From: Casuarina equisetifolia
Lineage: Eukaryota; Streptophyta; Magnoliopsida; Fagales; Casuarinaceae
Assembly: GCA_028551475.1 (NCBI GenBank)
Contig: CM052355.1
Coordinates: 13,021,023 to 13,085,022, forward strand
Length of the DNA stretch: 64,000 nucleotides
Direction: 5' to 3'
The notes beneath the pieces were generated by a model. It worked only from the letters and a program-made list of their open reading frames with translations. It did not search any database and had not been told where the DNA came from. Position 1 is the first letter of the stretch, and every line of letters begins with the position of its first letter. Shown here piece after piece: positions 35,267 to 47,503 of the stretch. The translations under genes and the position numbers were made by a program.

Positions 35267-37047
35267 ATGGAGCCCTACGCCGACCACGGTAGAGCTCCGA
35301 CCCCGGAGATGGAGTTCGCAGACCTCGTGGCGCCATTCCCAGAGGCGGCGGACCCAGTATCCGAGCGTCCGACGGAAGCTATTCACTTGCTCGCAGACCC
35401 GATCGGTTACGGTCAGAGCCTTCCGCCGCAGAAGCTCCGTCCTATCAGGTGTTGCAGAGGTCGGTCTCCGCCGGCCGTTGCTGGAATCTCAGGGAGTTTC
35501 CCGCCGGAGGAGATGGCTTTCGTTGACAAAAAAGCCGGGGAGTGCTTTGAGGCTCCAGCGAAAGTTGGAGGTAGTGAAGGGGAGCAATGGTGTGGCTTCG
35601 GTGTTGGATTGTTGGGGGACGAAGCAGTCAAAGTCTGTTCGGGGTTGGGTGCAGGCGAATGGGGTCCGAACCGCAAGGACGAGTCCGAGAAGTGTAGGTG
35701 AGTGTGTTCGGTAGTCATCTCCAACAGATGGTTCTTCTAATGGGATTCTTTTCTTCTGTATTGTCTACTTCTTTGATCATTTCGTTTTCTTTTTCATCTT
35801 TGGGAATGGGAAAGTTCGGAAAAAGAGATTCTCACTTCTGTTTGTCGCTTCTGAGTTTTACTAAAACTTTCAGGTAAAAGCACGGAAGCTAAAGTTGGGT
35901 TTTGAATCTTGATTCTTTTGCTTAAAAACAATCAGAGCACATAGATGAGTTTCATCAGAATTTTAGAAGAAATCGGATATGGGAATGCCTCTTCTAAAAT
36001 GGTTATAATCATGCTGATTTCGTAATTGCTGCTCATGTTTTGTTTGGTTCCTTCCTTTCCTAATTCTGTGTTGAGCCACAATGCATGCGCATATGGGTAC
36101 TTGTAATAAGACTGGCATGTAGGCGGATACTTTTGTACTGACCTTTGGAGTTACTGCTAGGTTTGGGACTGAAATGGTGCTAAAAGATCTTCTGCTAAGC
36201 CAGCTAATTTAGAAACTTGGCATCACCTGTCGATGCTTCAGAAAAAGTTGCTTTGTATTCTCGTAACACTAGGTAAAAACAATGGGTATGAGAGTGAAGC
36301 TAGTCTACGAGTTTTCGCGGTTGTAGTTTTGATTATTTGCATTTTATTTTCATTGAAGCTCCAAAAACGCTTCTAAAAACATTTTGACTGATTCTTTCTT
36401 TTCTCAGTCCGTCTTCACATGACGATAATGGTGATGGCGATTCACTAGCTAACATCAAAAGACCTATTAACTGGAAGAGGAAGAAAAAATCAAGGAGAAA
36501 TCTTGAGATATTTCTGGAGAGTTTGGTCGCTGAAGTCATGGAGAGGCAAGAGCAGATGCATAAGCAGTTGATAGAGATAATAGAGAAGATGGAGAGGGAG
36601 AGAATAATCAGAGAAGAAGCTTTGAAGCAGCAGGAGATACAAAGAATAAGAAGGGAGGAGGAGATAAGAGATCAAGAGACATCTCGTACCCTAGCCCTCA
36701 TCTCCTTAATCCAGAATCTCTTAGGCCATGGAATTCAAATTCTCAAACCTGTAACCGGCCTGTGCAAGGAAGAAGATGGAGGTAAAATTGGCATGCAAAG
36801 TGACAGTAAGTCTGATCCAAATAATGGGAGATGGCAGGAGGCTGAAGTACAAGCGCTGATAACGCTTCGATCTGATCTAGAAAGTAAGTTTCTCCTTTCA
36901 GGCTCAACACAATCTATATGGGAAGAGATCTCTGTTGGGTTGCGCAATATGGGCTATAGCCGGACTGCATTGATGTGTAAACAGAAATGGTCGACCATCA
37001 ACAGGAATTTCAGGGGGAAGAGGTGTCCGGATGGTAAGATATGCTGA
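35267..37047 (+). CDS. Trihelix transcription factor, GT-2 clade, single trihelix (copy 1)
   Basis: Exons 35267-35697 and 36408-37047 join in phase 2 (TGTAG/GTGAGT and TTTCTCAG/TCCG), giving 356 aa. The N-terminal part carries PPQKLRPIRC and an acidic, proline-rich region, then a basic patch KRKKKSRR (about residues 168-174), a long charged coiled coil (about 183-240, MERQEQMHKQLIEIIEKMER), TSRTLALISLIQNLLG, and one trihelix at about 285-345 with the three helix tryptophans RW, IWEEI and KWSTIN. Classical GT-2/GTL1 proteins have two trihelices; only the C-terminal type is here. It should bind GT elements in promoters as a nuclear factor. The frame ends at DGKIC-stop. A splice donor at 37034 and acceptor at 37153 offer another C-terminus. 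Arabidopsis At5g47660 is the likely counterpart by position. Confidence 0.87.
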
Positions 37048-38761
37048 TATCTTCATAACATACACTAAGCATGCGACAGATGCCATACATAGATGGCCTT
37101 GTTGATCCAGGCTTCTGATATAGATGGCCTCGTTGCTTGAATGCTGTTTCCAGGTCCAACTGAAACAGATGAAGCTATGCAGTTTGCATCAAATTGACTG
37201 CCGGACTGGTGTTGCTATTCCCCTCAATGCTTCCTGTGTCTTCTTTCCCTCCTCTACTCGAGTAGTCGTTGTCATCCAGCTCTTGTTGGCAGCTGGTAAT
37301 TGGCTAGATGACTCGTCATGCAGGCTCAGAGACATCCAAATTGGTGTTGCTGTACTTGGCAGCTGCAGGGTGGGTGATCACTTTTGGGAGCAAGGTTTGT
37401 CGCATATTGGGTACATCCTTTCATGGACGGATTTGAAAGTTCCACTCTGAGTCCTACCATGTGGAAAGGCACTAGATATTGCATCCCTTTGTTGTTTCCA
37501 AGCAATGGACATGACGGGAGTTAAGATTGGGGGGTTTTGTGTTAAAATCTTAAATAGAAACCCAAGTTGTAAAGACAATGGATAATCGAATTGTATTTGT
37601 TGGTAAATTCATTATTCAATCGAAAAATCTTGATGAATTAATTATACTAAATCAAATCATATTATACTTTTATCTAAAATAAATTTGTAAAATTAAAACA
37701 TCTTTGAAATTATTTTTGATCAATACGTTTTTACGATTTTTAAAATTATTTCGCATCAAAATGTTTTTAGTTGTTTGTAAACAATATTTTTTAGCTGGCA
37801 AACCATGTTCAATCTTCAAACCGTGCATCTAGTAATAATAACAAATCCTAGAATTTTCTTGTTATTATAATAAGCTATTTCATGTGCCGCGTCGTTTTTC
37901 TTCTAATTTTTTAACGACCGTGTTCAATTAATGGTTTCCAAACATCAAAAATACTCAGCCTGTTAAGAAGAAAATCATTAGTAGGTTAGCAGCCTAATTT
38001 GGATTTAAAGCTCAATTGGTGTTCTTAGCCTGAATGGCCCAATAATTTTGGTACGGAAGTCGAATTCATAGGCCCAAAAACTTGGTTCTATTAGGTCCAT
38101 TAACCTGAAATTATTAGTATGTCAAAGACTTAAAAGACCCAACAAACTAAGGGAGATAAGACTAAGAGAATCCTAAAAGAAATAGAACACGTCAAAGAGA
38201 GGATGTTTTTGAGATAGAGCCCTTTGAAAAGGAAAGTCTTTAAGATAAAATATATTAAAGAAATAAAATGCCTTTAAAAGATAATTTTTTTTAAAATAAA
38301 ACATACTTTTAAGGGAGAACACCTTTAAAGAATAAAATATCTTTAAAAAAGAAAATGCCTTCTAAGTGTAGAAACACTGATATATTGATTCCAAAATTTG
38401 ATGATTTTTATGTATTATTATTTACTTGATATTTATAACAAGCATTTGGAGAATTGATAAATTACATATCAAGAGTAAAATCTTATTTGATCTTATTATT
38501 TAATCCACACGACAATGCCTCCCCACAAAAGCAACCTTATTCTCAAGGTTTGAGTCTTAAATTGCAAAACCCCTAAAAACAAGCTTTTAATAACTAAACA
38601 CGGTTTAACACATTCCAGGTATAGGAATCTTTGATAGTTCCTTACCGAGAGGGTACTCGAAAGAAACACAAAACATCAAGCTCTGAAATACCAAAAATCC
38701 CTAACCATGATTCTAAATATGTAATAATTAACAAGGCAAAGTGGAGGAGCAAGCAAACATC
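37048..38761. other. 3' flank of trihelix copy 1 and intergenic DNA
   Basis: Contains a stretch around 37153-37200 similar to sequence after trihelix copy 2 (shared AACTGAAACAGATG), then AT-rich sequence with an imperfect AAAATGCCTTTAAA-like short repeat near 38220-38370. Confidence 0.5.
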
Positions 38762-40161
<1,400 letters not shown>

Positions 40162-42092
40162 ATGGAGCTATTAGCCGGCGACCGTGGAGTTCCGAGCCCG
40201 GAGATAGACTTCCCTGGTCACACGGTGCCTTTCCCGGAGGCGGCAGAGCTGATCTACACTCAACCAACCGTTGCCATTCACTCACCCCCCGAACTGATCG
40301 GGCACTGCCAGGGCCTTCCGCCGCAGAAACTCCGTCCGATTAGGTGCAGCAGCGCGCGGTCCGAGGAGGCACCAGCGGGAGCCCTCGGTAGTCGCTCGCT
40401 GGCGGAGGAGATGGGTTTTCTTGAGGAAATGCCCGGTGAGTGCCTCGAGACTTCGGCGCAAGTTGAGGCCGGTGAAGCAGTTAAAGGTGGTGGCGTTGGA
40501 TGTCGGTCGGGGGAAGATGACCCGGATAGAGTCCGGTCGGGTCCGCGTGTGGATGAGTGGGGCCCGGACTGTGAGGATGAGGCCGAAGAGTCTAGGTGCG
40601 TCATCTCTGGGGAAGGTTTAATCTTTAATAAATTAGATCTAATATTTTATTTGGGTTTTTTCTGGTTATGTCTTTTGTTCTCTAACTTCCTTTTTGTTTT
40701 CTGGGGTGGAAAGTTAAGAAAAGGGACTTTCCCGAATTGATCTTCTTAAAGGCCTAGCTTTCTTTTGTTGCCTTTGCGTTTTGCTAAAATCTTGGGGTAC
40801 AAGGACGGTTATGATGGGTTTAGAGTTCTTGATGTACGAGTTGTTTAAGAACAAGTCAGCGACGTCTTGTTTGGAAATGTGTCGCCGAGCCTGTGCATGA
40901 GTTATGAGAATTTTATGAGGAATTGAGATTTGGGTATGTTTTGTTCTTTAAGAGGGTTATCACAATGCCAATTTGCAAGTATTACTTACGGTTTGGTTTA
41001 TTCTTTCTCTAACTTTGGTTTGGATTGAACCATATATGCATGTGGTTTAGGCTAGGTGATTTAGGGGCTTGTACGCGTTGCCTTCCGTATATATTCAAAA
41101 TCTGTATTTAGTGTTTTATTTGTAGCGCCATCACGACAGCAATCATGGCTGGCTCAAGAAAAATTAATATGAAGTGTTCAATTGAAAACTTTAGTGTTAT
41201 TAGTTTTTGCGTAAATGATGGGCTCTGCAGTTTACTTAGCTCTGGATACTGGGATTGTGATTTGATCCAAATCCCAATACATTTGTAAAATCAGTTTGAT
41301 AGATTCTTTCTCTCTGCTTTCAGTTCGTCTTCAGATGATGATAACAGTAATGAGGAGCCTTTGAACCAGAGGAGGAAGAGAAAATCAAGGAGAAGGCTTG
41401 AGCTTTTCCTAGAAAATTTGGTCACTAAAGTGATGGAGAGGCAAGAGCAAATGCATAACCAGTTGGTAGAGATAATGGAGAAGAGGGAGAGGGAGCGAAT
41501 AATCAGAGAAGAAGCCTGGAGGCAGCAGGAGATGCAAAGAATGAAAAGAGAAGAGGAGATGAGAGCTCAAGAGACATCTCGTAGCCTAGCCCTCATTTCC
41601 TTCATCCAGAATCTGCTGGGCCAAGAAAGTCAAATTCCCGAACCTGTAACTACTCAACGCAAGGAAGAAGATGGTGGAGAAATTGGCATGCAAAATGACA
41701 GTAGGTATAATCCAAATAATAGAAGATGGAACGAAGCTGAAGTACAAGCTCTGATAACCCTTAGATCTTCTTTGGAACAAAAGTCCCTTGCAGGCTCCAA
41801 ACGATCTATCTGGGAGGAGATATCCGTTGAGATGTGCAATCTGGGCTTCAACCGGACTGCTTTGAGGTGCAAAGACAAATGGGATAATATCAACAAGTAT
41901 CTAAGAAGGTCAATGGAAAACGGGAAGAAGCATCCTGCAAATGGTAAGACATGCATCTATGTTTTCTTGTTAAACTCACGAACAGTGATTCAGGCGAACA
42001 GCAAAAGAAGTGAATGTTGCCAAAGTTTCTCACCGTTTGGACATATAACTGTTGTAGAATCTTTATTTGGCTTGTTGATGGGAGTGTTTTGA
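40162..42092 (+). CDS. Trihelix transcription factor, GT-2 clade, single trihelix (copy 2)
   Basis: Exons 40162-40595 and 41324-42092 join in phase 2 (TCTAG/GTGCGT and CTTTCAG/TTCG), giving 400 aa. The order of parts is the same as in the gene at 35267: N-terminal PPQKLRPIRC, acidic tail of exon 1, KRKSRRRLELFLENL, coiled coil with MERQEQMHNQLVEIMEKR, SRSLALISFIQNLLG and one trihelix at about 279-345 (RRWNEAEVQALITLRSSLE, SIWEEISVEM, CKDKWDNINKYLRR). It keeps the NGKTC motif, but then runs into a tail without the PYF sequence seen in other GT-2 proteins. The two genes share intron position and phase, so they are tandem duplicates that have diverged substantially. This copy is closer to the GT-2 consensus in the coiled coil and trihelix. 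Confidence 0.87.
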
Positions 42093-42346
42093 ACTGAAAC
42101 AGATGGAGGAAGCTGAAAGCAAGTGCTGGACTGGAGCCGGCATTCTACTTTGGTGCAACCATCGTGAAAGTGCTCAGTGCTGTCCGCGACGAGAGTTACC
42201 AAATTCGGTTTACCACGCATCTAGTAAAAGCAACAACGTGATTCAGGCTGTGCGGCTCAAGACATGATCTCGCGGAGGGGCTTTCAAACTCTCCCCTGTT
42301 TGTATGATTTCATTTCTGTAAATTTTGCTGCATCGAAAGAAAATGG

Positions 42347-42350
<4 letters not shown>

Positions 42351-42393
<43 letters not shown>
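42351..42393. repeat. (CT)n microsatellite
   Basis: About 21 uninterrupted CT units, 260 bp after the trihelix copy 2 stop codon, probably in or near its 3' UTR. Confidence 0.95.
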
Positions 42394-42395
<2 letters not shown>

Positions 42396-43773
42396 GTTAC
42401 CGTGGGTATTTAATTAAAGCGATCAGCTGGATAGGGAAAATAACCCAAGAAAAGAAAAAGAAAAAAGGTCTCATTCCAAAATCACTCGGAATTTCTTCTC
42501 CCTAAGAAAAAAGAAAGGGAATCTTTGGCTATCATAGCATGAGCTGCTTGAGTTCGAGCTGTGAGAGGTGGCTGGTTGAGGAGTCTTGAGTCTCTGGCGC
42601 TCTGTGCTTAAACTCAACAAGAGCAAGATATCATGCACGAGCATGCTAAAAGGGAAGCCTCTTTGGATTTGTTGGATTCTCCCATGCACGAGCCCGATAT
42701 AAAGGACCTACGTAGTTATCGAATGCAAATCTGACCCCGACTCGATGACGGATAATGCGATGAGTTTCATTGCTAGAGATCCATTACGTATTGGATAACG
42801 TAGCTTACAATGAGGGAATAGCAGCTGGGACTACATGAATTATGGGAATAGGAGCAATGATAATGTGCCAGTGATGCCTTGATGGACAAGGTGCAGGTGA
42901 AAGACTAAGGGGTTTATGTAGTGGTTGGGGTTGTACACTAATTATGAGGACGATGGAGGTCACATTCAGTTAGCTTAGGTCATATTATTGATTTGCAAGT
43001 TGCGTCTATCTCCAATACTAGTCTAATTGTTGTTATGATGCAAACAATGATTTTATATTATTGATGAATATAATAAGAAATGTGATTAAATAGAAGAGAA
43101 TTTAACAAATTTTTTACTTGACGTTTAAGTTTGATAACAACTCTTTAAATACTCTAATTAAAACTATCTTTTTAATACTTTTATAACATTGATTTTGAGG
43201 CAACACATTATTCATGTAATGTAGTACCAGGTAAGTTGAATATTAATTTAATATGGTGAATGGGCGTTTTATAATATGACAACAATCCCATGTTGATAAG
43301 GAAATATAATAAAAAATTTATTTAAATAAAACAAAATTTTAAAATTTTAAGTTAGATAACGGATTTCTCTAACACATAAACTATTTTTTCCTTAGTAAAG
43401 GTGTGATTATATATTGTTTTGTTTCGAGGACCATAATTGTATCTCCTTACTTTTCTCTATTAGCCATTTGACAAGAAGTTTTTTGTTTTCAGAATCTAAC
43501 ATATCCGTTTTTTTTTTCCGTTATTAAAGACGATAATAATCAAAAGAATAGAAAGAAGAATTAGAATAAAAGTTATGATGAATGGCCTTCAAGGACATGT
43601 CTTCATATGCATATTATACTCCAAGACCAAAATCATGTATTCCAGATAACCAATTACACTCATGAAAAAGAAATGACTGTATATCACTACAGCCATTTAA
43701 CAATGGAGTTATTCTTACTGTGCCTTCCAAAGGAAAAGACTCGCTGGGATCATCTAAATTCTTGTCGTCTCTG
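42394..43773. other. Intergenic, no gene seen
   Basis: AT-rich sequence; the last part is the 3' flank of the small membrane protein gene. Confidence 0.5.
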
Positions 43774-43968
43774 TCATCGGGCATTGTCACGGCTGGAGGC
43801 TTGGTGGAGGAACAGGAGAATGGCTGCCAAAACCCCTGCAAAGACGAGCAGTATAGAAGCTGAAGGTGGTTGCAAGGGACCCATCACCAGTGGAAGAGAG
43901 AGGAGCAAAGCCATCACCAGGATTATCATCATCACTATCCCACCACCGGGAAATCCACAGCTCTCCAT
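43774..43968 (-). CDS. Small two-helix membrane protein, plant-specific
   Basis: 64 aa, single exon. Two hydrophobic helices, about residues 9-28 (GIVMMIILVMALLLSLPL) and 38-54 (SILLVFAGVLAAILLFL), are joined by a short MGPLQPPSAS turn. The tail is short and basic. I recall similar short proteins with a Pro-rich turn in other plants, faintly like the membrane domain of ARGOS/OSR proteins, but I cannot name this family with confidence. A TATATAAG lies on the minus strand at 44035-44042, about 70 bp before the ATG at 43968, a good plant promoter spacing. It is divergent from the LEC1-like gene, sharing a 507-bp intergenic region. Real gene likely; function unknown. Confidence 0.6.
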   Translation of the reverse strand: MESCGFPGGGIVMMIILVMALLLSLPLVMGPLQPPSASILLVFAGVLAAILLFLHQASSRDNAR

Positions 43969-44034
43969 CTTGATCGGCGCGAAAAGGTCTGATATATTGG
44001 AAAGAAAACTGCAGTACGAATATGCGAGGGGTCA

Positions 44035-44042
44035 CTTATATA
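44035..44042 (-). promoter_or_regulatory. TATA box of the small membrane protein gene
   Basis: TATATAAG on the minus strand, about 70 bp before the start codon at 43968. Confidence 0.5.
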
Positions 44043-44111
44043 CATTTGCACAACCATTGGGCATGTAGCTAGTTCGTACCGTCGCTTTGTATCGTCACGT
44101 CGGTCGGCTAA

Positions 44112-44383
44112 GCATGCTTGCCATTTCCAATGTCCATGCCCAAGTAACCCGGGCCAGATTGGTCCCTTGGAAGTGGTCCGACATGCAAGTCAGGCCCACT
44201 TCCATCTGACCTCACCGTTGTGCAAGTGTGGGCTCAGGGCGCAACCTACGATTGCTGGTCATATCAACCAGCTGCTCTTCAGTGCTGTCCAACTGTAACT
44301 GTTGTTTCTAAGCGGGTAGCACCATGGGTTCCTCGTTCATGTCGCCGCGCTTCCACGTGGTGTAGGCCTCTGGGCACTATATA
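44112..44383 (+). promoter_or_regulatory. LEC1-like promoter: RY cores, CCAAT, G-box, TATA
   Basis: GCATGC at 44112-44117 and CATGCA at 44182-44187 are RY-type cores bound by B3 factors (ABI3/FUS3/LEC2). CCAAT is at 44127-44131. CCACGTGG, a palindromic G-box, is at 44353-44360. TATATA at 44378-44383 lies 93 bp before the ATG at 44476. RY plus G-box is the seed-maturation signature; use by this gene is inferred. Confidence 0.5.
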
Positions 44384-44475
44384 CCTTGACACTTGCCAAG
44401 TAACACGGCTTCAACGCCATTCACAGATTGATCAAATTTTGGGAGACCGAGAGAGAGTGTCTGGAGAAGTTGGCA

Positions 44476-46443
44476 ATGGAATGTGGAGGCTTCAATGGCT
44501 ACCGCAGGATCTGTACAAGCTCTGGTAAAGTATACGCGACGAGAATAACATTATGCTAACTGTGCGATGTACATTTCCTAGGCTGTTTCTTCATGTCCTC
44601 GCTAATTCCATTTCCTCGAAGATCTTGCTTTTCGTTCTCTCATGAAAATAAGCAAATCAAGCTGAAACCAATATAATTTCAGTATGTGTAAGAATCGTCC
44701 CGGTAAGTCGGTTAATGTTCTCTTGCATGCAAGTGAACATCTTTTTTTCTTTCTTATTTTATTTTCATGTTGGATGAAGACATTATACGTAGAAAAGTGC
44801 ATGTTCATTCCGAGCAGCTTCCTCTTGGGAAGCATTTTTTGCACCACCGTTTGAACTGCAAGCCATGAAACTAAGGACCTTCGTTCCCGAGCCATCAGTC
44901 TAGGGCTTCTGGAAGAGGTCATACTATTTAATTTTGTCGATATTTGGAATCTCCTTCGATCTCCATATTTACTTCTTTGAGTTTCTCTCACACTTTGTGC
45001 AGCTCTATTCCTTACGTTCTTCCACTGCTCCGTAAATGTTAGCTCCTTAGAAAAATATGCAGACATTATCATTAATTGTCTACTCTTCAGTTTATATATG
45101 GAATAGTCTGAACTTCTGTCATCTGCTGCAAATTTGCGATGGAGTAATGTTGTTTTGATATTCTTGATTGCAGTAATAATCTCCATTACCATGAGATGAG
45201 ACTCAAGTGTTAGTCGAACAGAAATGAGGGACTTTTGAAACAAATGCCGTGGGGTTGTACAAGTGGCATGCCATATGCATGCAGCCTCTGACCCCACTTG
45301 TGACAAGTGCCTTCCATGCATAAGCTAGCAAAAGAATTACCCAATGTATTTGTCCACCAAAATTTTGTCAATATTCCACTTATTACCTGACAGACCAGTG
45401 GGAGCTGAAACGTTGCGCAAAAGGATCAACAAAAATTGGAAAGGCAAAAGATTGTTTGACTTGTGTTGGGCCATTCGGGTTCAACAACACGCCGGCCTTG
45501 GCTTAAGATCAAGTTATTCTTTCAGACTTGGACTGATTTAGGTTTGGGATAGCAAATTTTTCTATGGCAAAAGAGAAAAAGGAAAAAAGTAAAAAGGGGG
45601 TTGTAGAGTTAAAGAGCAACTTGTGACCTAGCCCCAACCATTGGTGGTTTCGCGGATGTCTAACCTTTCCTGTTACACAGAGCAGCAGGCCTCTGTGTCA
45701 TGGGTTCTGTAGGATGGGATTTCATGGATTTCTCCAACTAATATTGTAGACATTGTAATACGCAACTTTTACTTTTCTGACTTTGTGTCATTCCAGGGCC
45801 GAAGCTACCAAATGACAAAATGAAGCTGGCGGAGATCAGCCAGGCCAGCAACCATTCAACGGCGGATGACAACGAATGCACGGTGAGGGAGCAAGACAGG
45901 TTCATGCCGATCGCTAACGTAATAAGGATCATGCGTAAGATCCTTCCTCCACATGCCAAGATCTCGGATGATGCAAAGGAAACAATCCAGGAGTGTGTCT
46001 CTGAGTTCATCAGCTTCATCACTGGCGAGGCGAATGAGCGGTGCCAACGTGAGCAGCGCAAGACAATCACTGCTGAGGACGTGCTGTGGGCGATGAGCAA
46101 GCTGGGCTTTGACGACTATATAGAGCCCCTCACCGTGTACCTCCACCGTTACCGCGAGTTGGAGGGCGACCGCGGGTCCATAAGAGGTGAGCCACTGGGG
46201 AAGAGGACGGTTGAGTTCGGCACAGTTGGGGTTGTTGCCGCCGCCGCCGCAGCTGCTGCTTTTGCACCAATGTTCCAGATGGGGCATCATCACCATGGAT
46301 TTTTCGGAGCTGCAGATCACATAGGGGGAGAATACTTGAGAGAGGCGGCCAACGCTGGCTCGTCCCCGCAGGCTGCGGAAGTGGCAAATGGGAGCCACAT
46401 GCTGAGTACAAGAGAGCTAAGTAACCCACTTGATCAGAAGTGA
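44476..46443 (+). CDS. NF-YB6: LEC1-class NF-YB (L1L / NF-YB6-like), two exons
   Basis: Exon 1 is 44476-44524 and encodes [17 protein letters not shown], matching the MERGGFHGYRRLP-type start of L1L proteins; donor TCTG/GTAAAG. Exon 2 is 45797-46443 after TTCCAG; the phase-1 junction gives [10 protein letters not shown]. Total 231 aa. The B domain starts at about residue 47 ([18 protein letters not shown]) and has [36 protein letters not shown] and [16 protein letters not shown]. Asp at residue 74 is the LEC1-class hallmark (Asp-55 of Arabidopsis LEC1); the neighbour at 6263 has Lys there. The C-terminus has a poly-Ala run and HHHH. LEC1/L1L with NF-YC controls embryo development and seed storage genes. 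Placement next to TRM10 and PDS5 matches NF-YB6 (At5g47670, from memory). Confidence 0.94.
44525..45796 (+). other. Intron of the LEC1-like gene
   Basis: A 1272-bp GT-AG intron. The minus strand carries an open frame of 239 codons (44602-45321) with a basic, unrecognised translation. Confidence 0.8.
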
Positions 46444-46751
46444 GAACTAACGTAGCTAGCGGATAAGAGCGGAGGGAGAAAACTTTGTATGTCTGAGTCT
46501 AATGCAAGCAATGGAATAACATGGGTTTTCCTTAAGGAACAACACCTCAGGAGACCCACGAATACTATGCAATTTTGATTACACGAGCTTTTCTTGGTCG
46601 CCAATTCCATACAAATCGGCAGTAGCCAAAAAGTAGCTCCTAGAGTAAATCAGTGGTTGAAAAACTAATCCAAGGATATGACCAAAGGCGACCCCACGAC
46701 AGCATAGACATGACCAGAACGAAACCATTAGGGAAGTAACGCGAAAACCAA
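46444..46751. other. 3' flank of the LEC1-like gene
   Basis: Probable 3' UTR and short spacer before the convergent tRNA gene. Confidence 0.5.
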
Positions 46752-46823
46752 AGCTCCCAGCGAGGATCGAACTCGCGACCTTTCGCTTACGAAGCGAACG
46801 CACTACCACTATGCTATGGAAGC
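46752..46823 (-). tRNA. trnT-CGU: tRNA-Thr (CGU anticodon)
   Basis: 72 nt on the minus strand. The acceptor stem pairs GCTTCCA with TGGGAGC. The anticodon arm is TTCGC-TTCGTAA-GCGAA, giving anticodon CGT for threonine. The T arm is CGCGAGTTCGATCCTCGCT-like with the universal TTCGATC, and the D arm contains AGTGGTAG. The internal A and B boxes are intact and a TTTT lies shortly downstream on the minus strand, so it should be transcribed by RNA polymerase III. No intron. It is a nuclear-type tRNA, 310 bp after the LEC1-like stop codon. Confidence 0.93.
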
Positions 46824-47503
46824 CTTGTTGCGAGGGGTTCAACAAAAAATTTTGTCGATGGTTCGGTCAGATTCACTTCAGTTAACGACATCGTACTCCA
46901 GCACCACGATCCAATTTTGTGCAGATCTCTGATGTACTTGAAAATCTCGAACCCAGCATGCCAGTTTCCTGAGCTCTTAAACAAGATGAATTAAATTTTG
47001 CAAGGGGTTGCTTTGATGTGTAAGATTGTAGGCACCAAGCCTTTTGTAAGCTTAACTTGCTAGCTGAAATTCCAAAACCGATCTCTTCTCGGCTCATTTT
47101 CCTCTAAACTTCAGGGAACAAGGAGCAAACTGAAACACAAAATCTATTCCCGCATATCTACTACGCCCTAACAATAGAACGCTGATGTAGTCAAGACGCC
47201 ACCGCTGGGAAAGGGGTAGTTGTCGAGTGGGAGCCCCGGAACCTGGTTAAACCAGGCCGGGCCACATACTTGAACCTGAAAGAAGTGCTTCAAGAGAGCC
47301 AGGGCTTGACACAAAATTTCTCACTTTCCAACCAACAACTTTCAAATCACCCCACAAACACAGTGCTGACGGGATTCAAATGGACAAACATAAACTCACA
47401 AGCTACTGCTGCTAAGGCATGCCATTTGCATTAAAAATTTGAACCTCCGAGTGAAAAATGAATTATGTGGCATAACTTTTTTCCGTTTGAAGAGAAAAGG
47501 CAA
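46824..47503. other. Spacer and 3' flank of TRM10
   Basis: No gene recognised. Confidence 0.5.

Noticed and set aside
35413-35724. Antisense Pro/Ser-rich frame over trihelix exon 1
   Set aside because: Shadow of the coding exon; the same happens over copy 2 at 40278-40604.
43607-44068. 153-codon plus-strand frame opposite the small membrane protein
   Set aside because: It has no recognisable domain, while the minus-strand frame has two clean hydrophobic helices and a TATA box at the right distance.
45797-46443. LEC1-like gene as a single-exon gene starting at 45820
   Set aside because: The reading frame continues upstream to a good acceptor, and an exon encoding the conserved family N-terminus fits in phase 1.3 kb upstream.
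46579-46845. 88-codon minus-strand frame
   Set aside because: It runs through the tRNA-Thr gene; the RKRKVASSILAG stretch is the translated tRNA.
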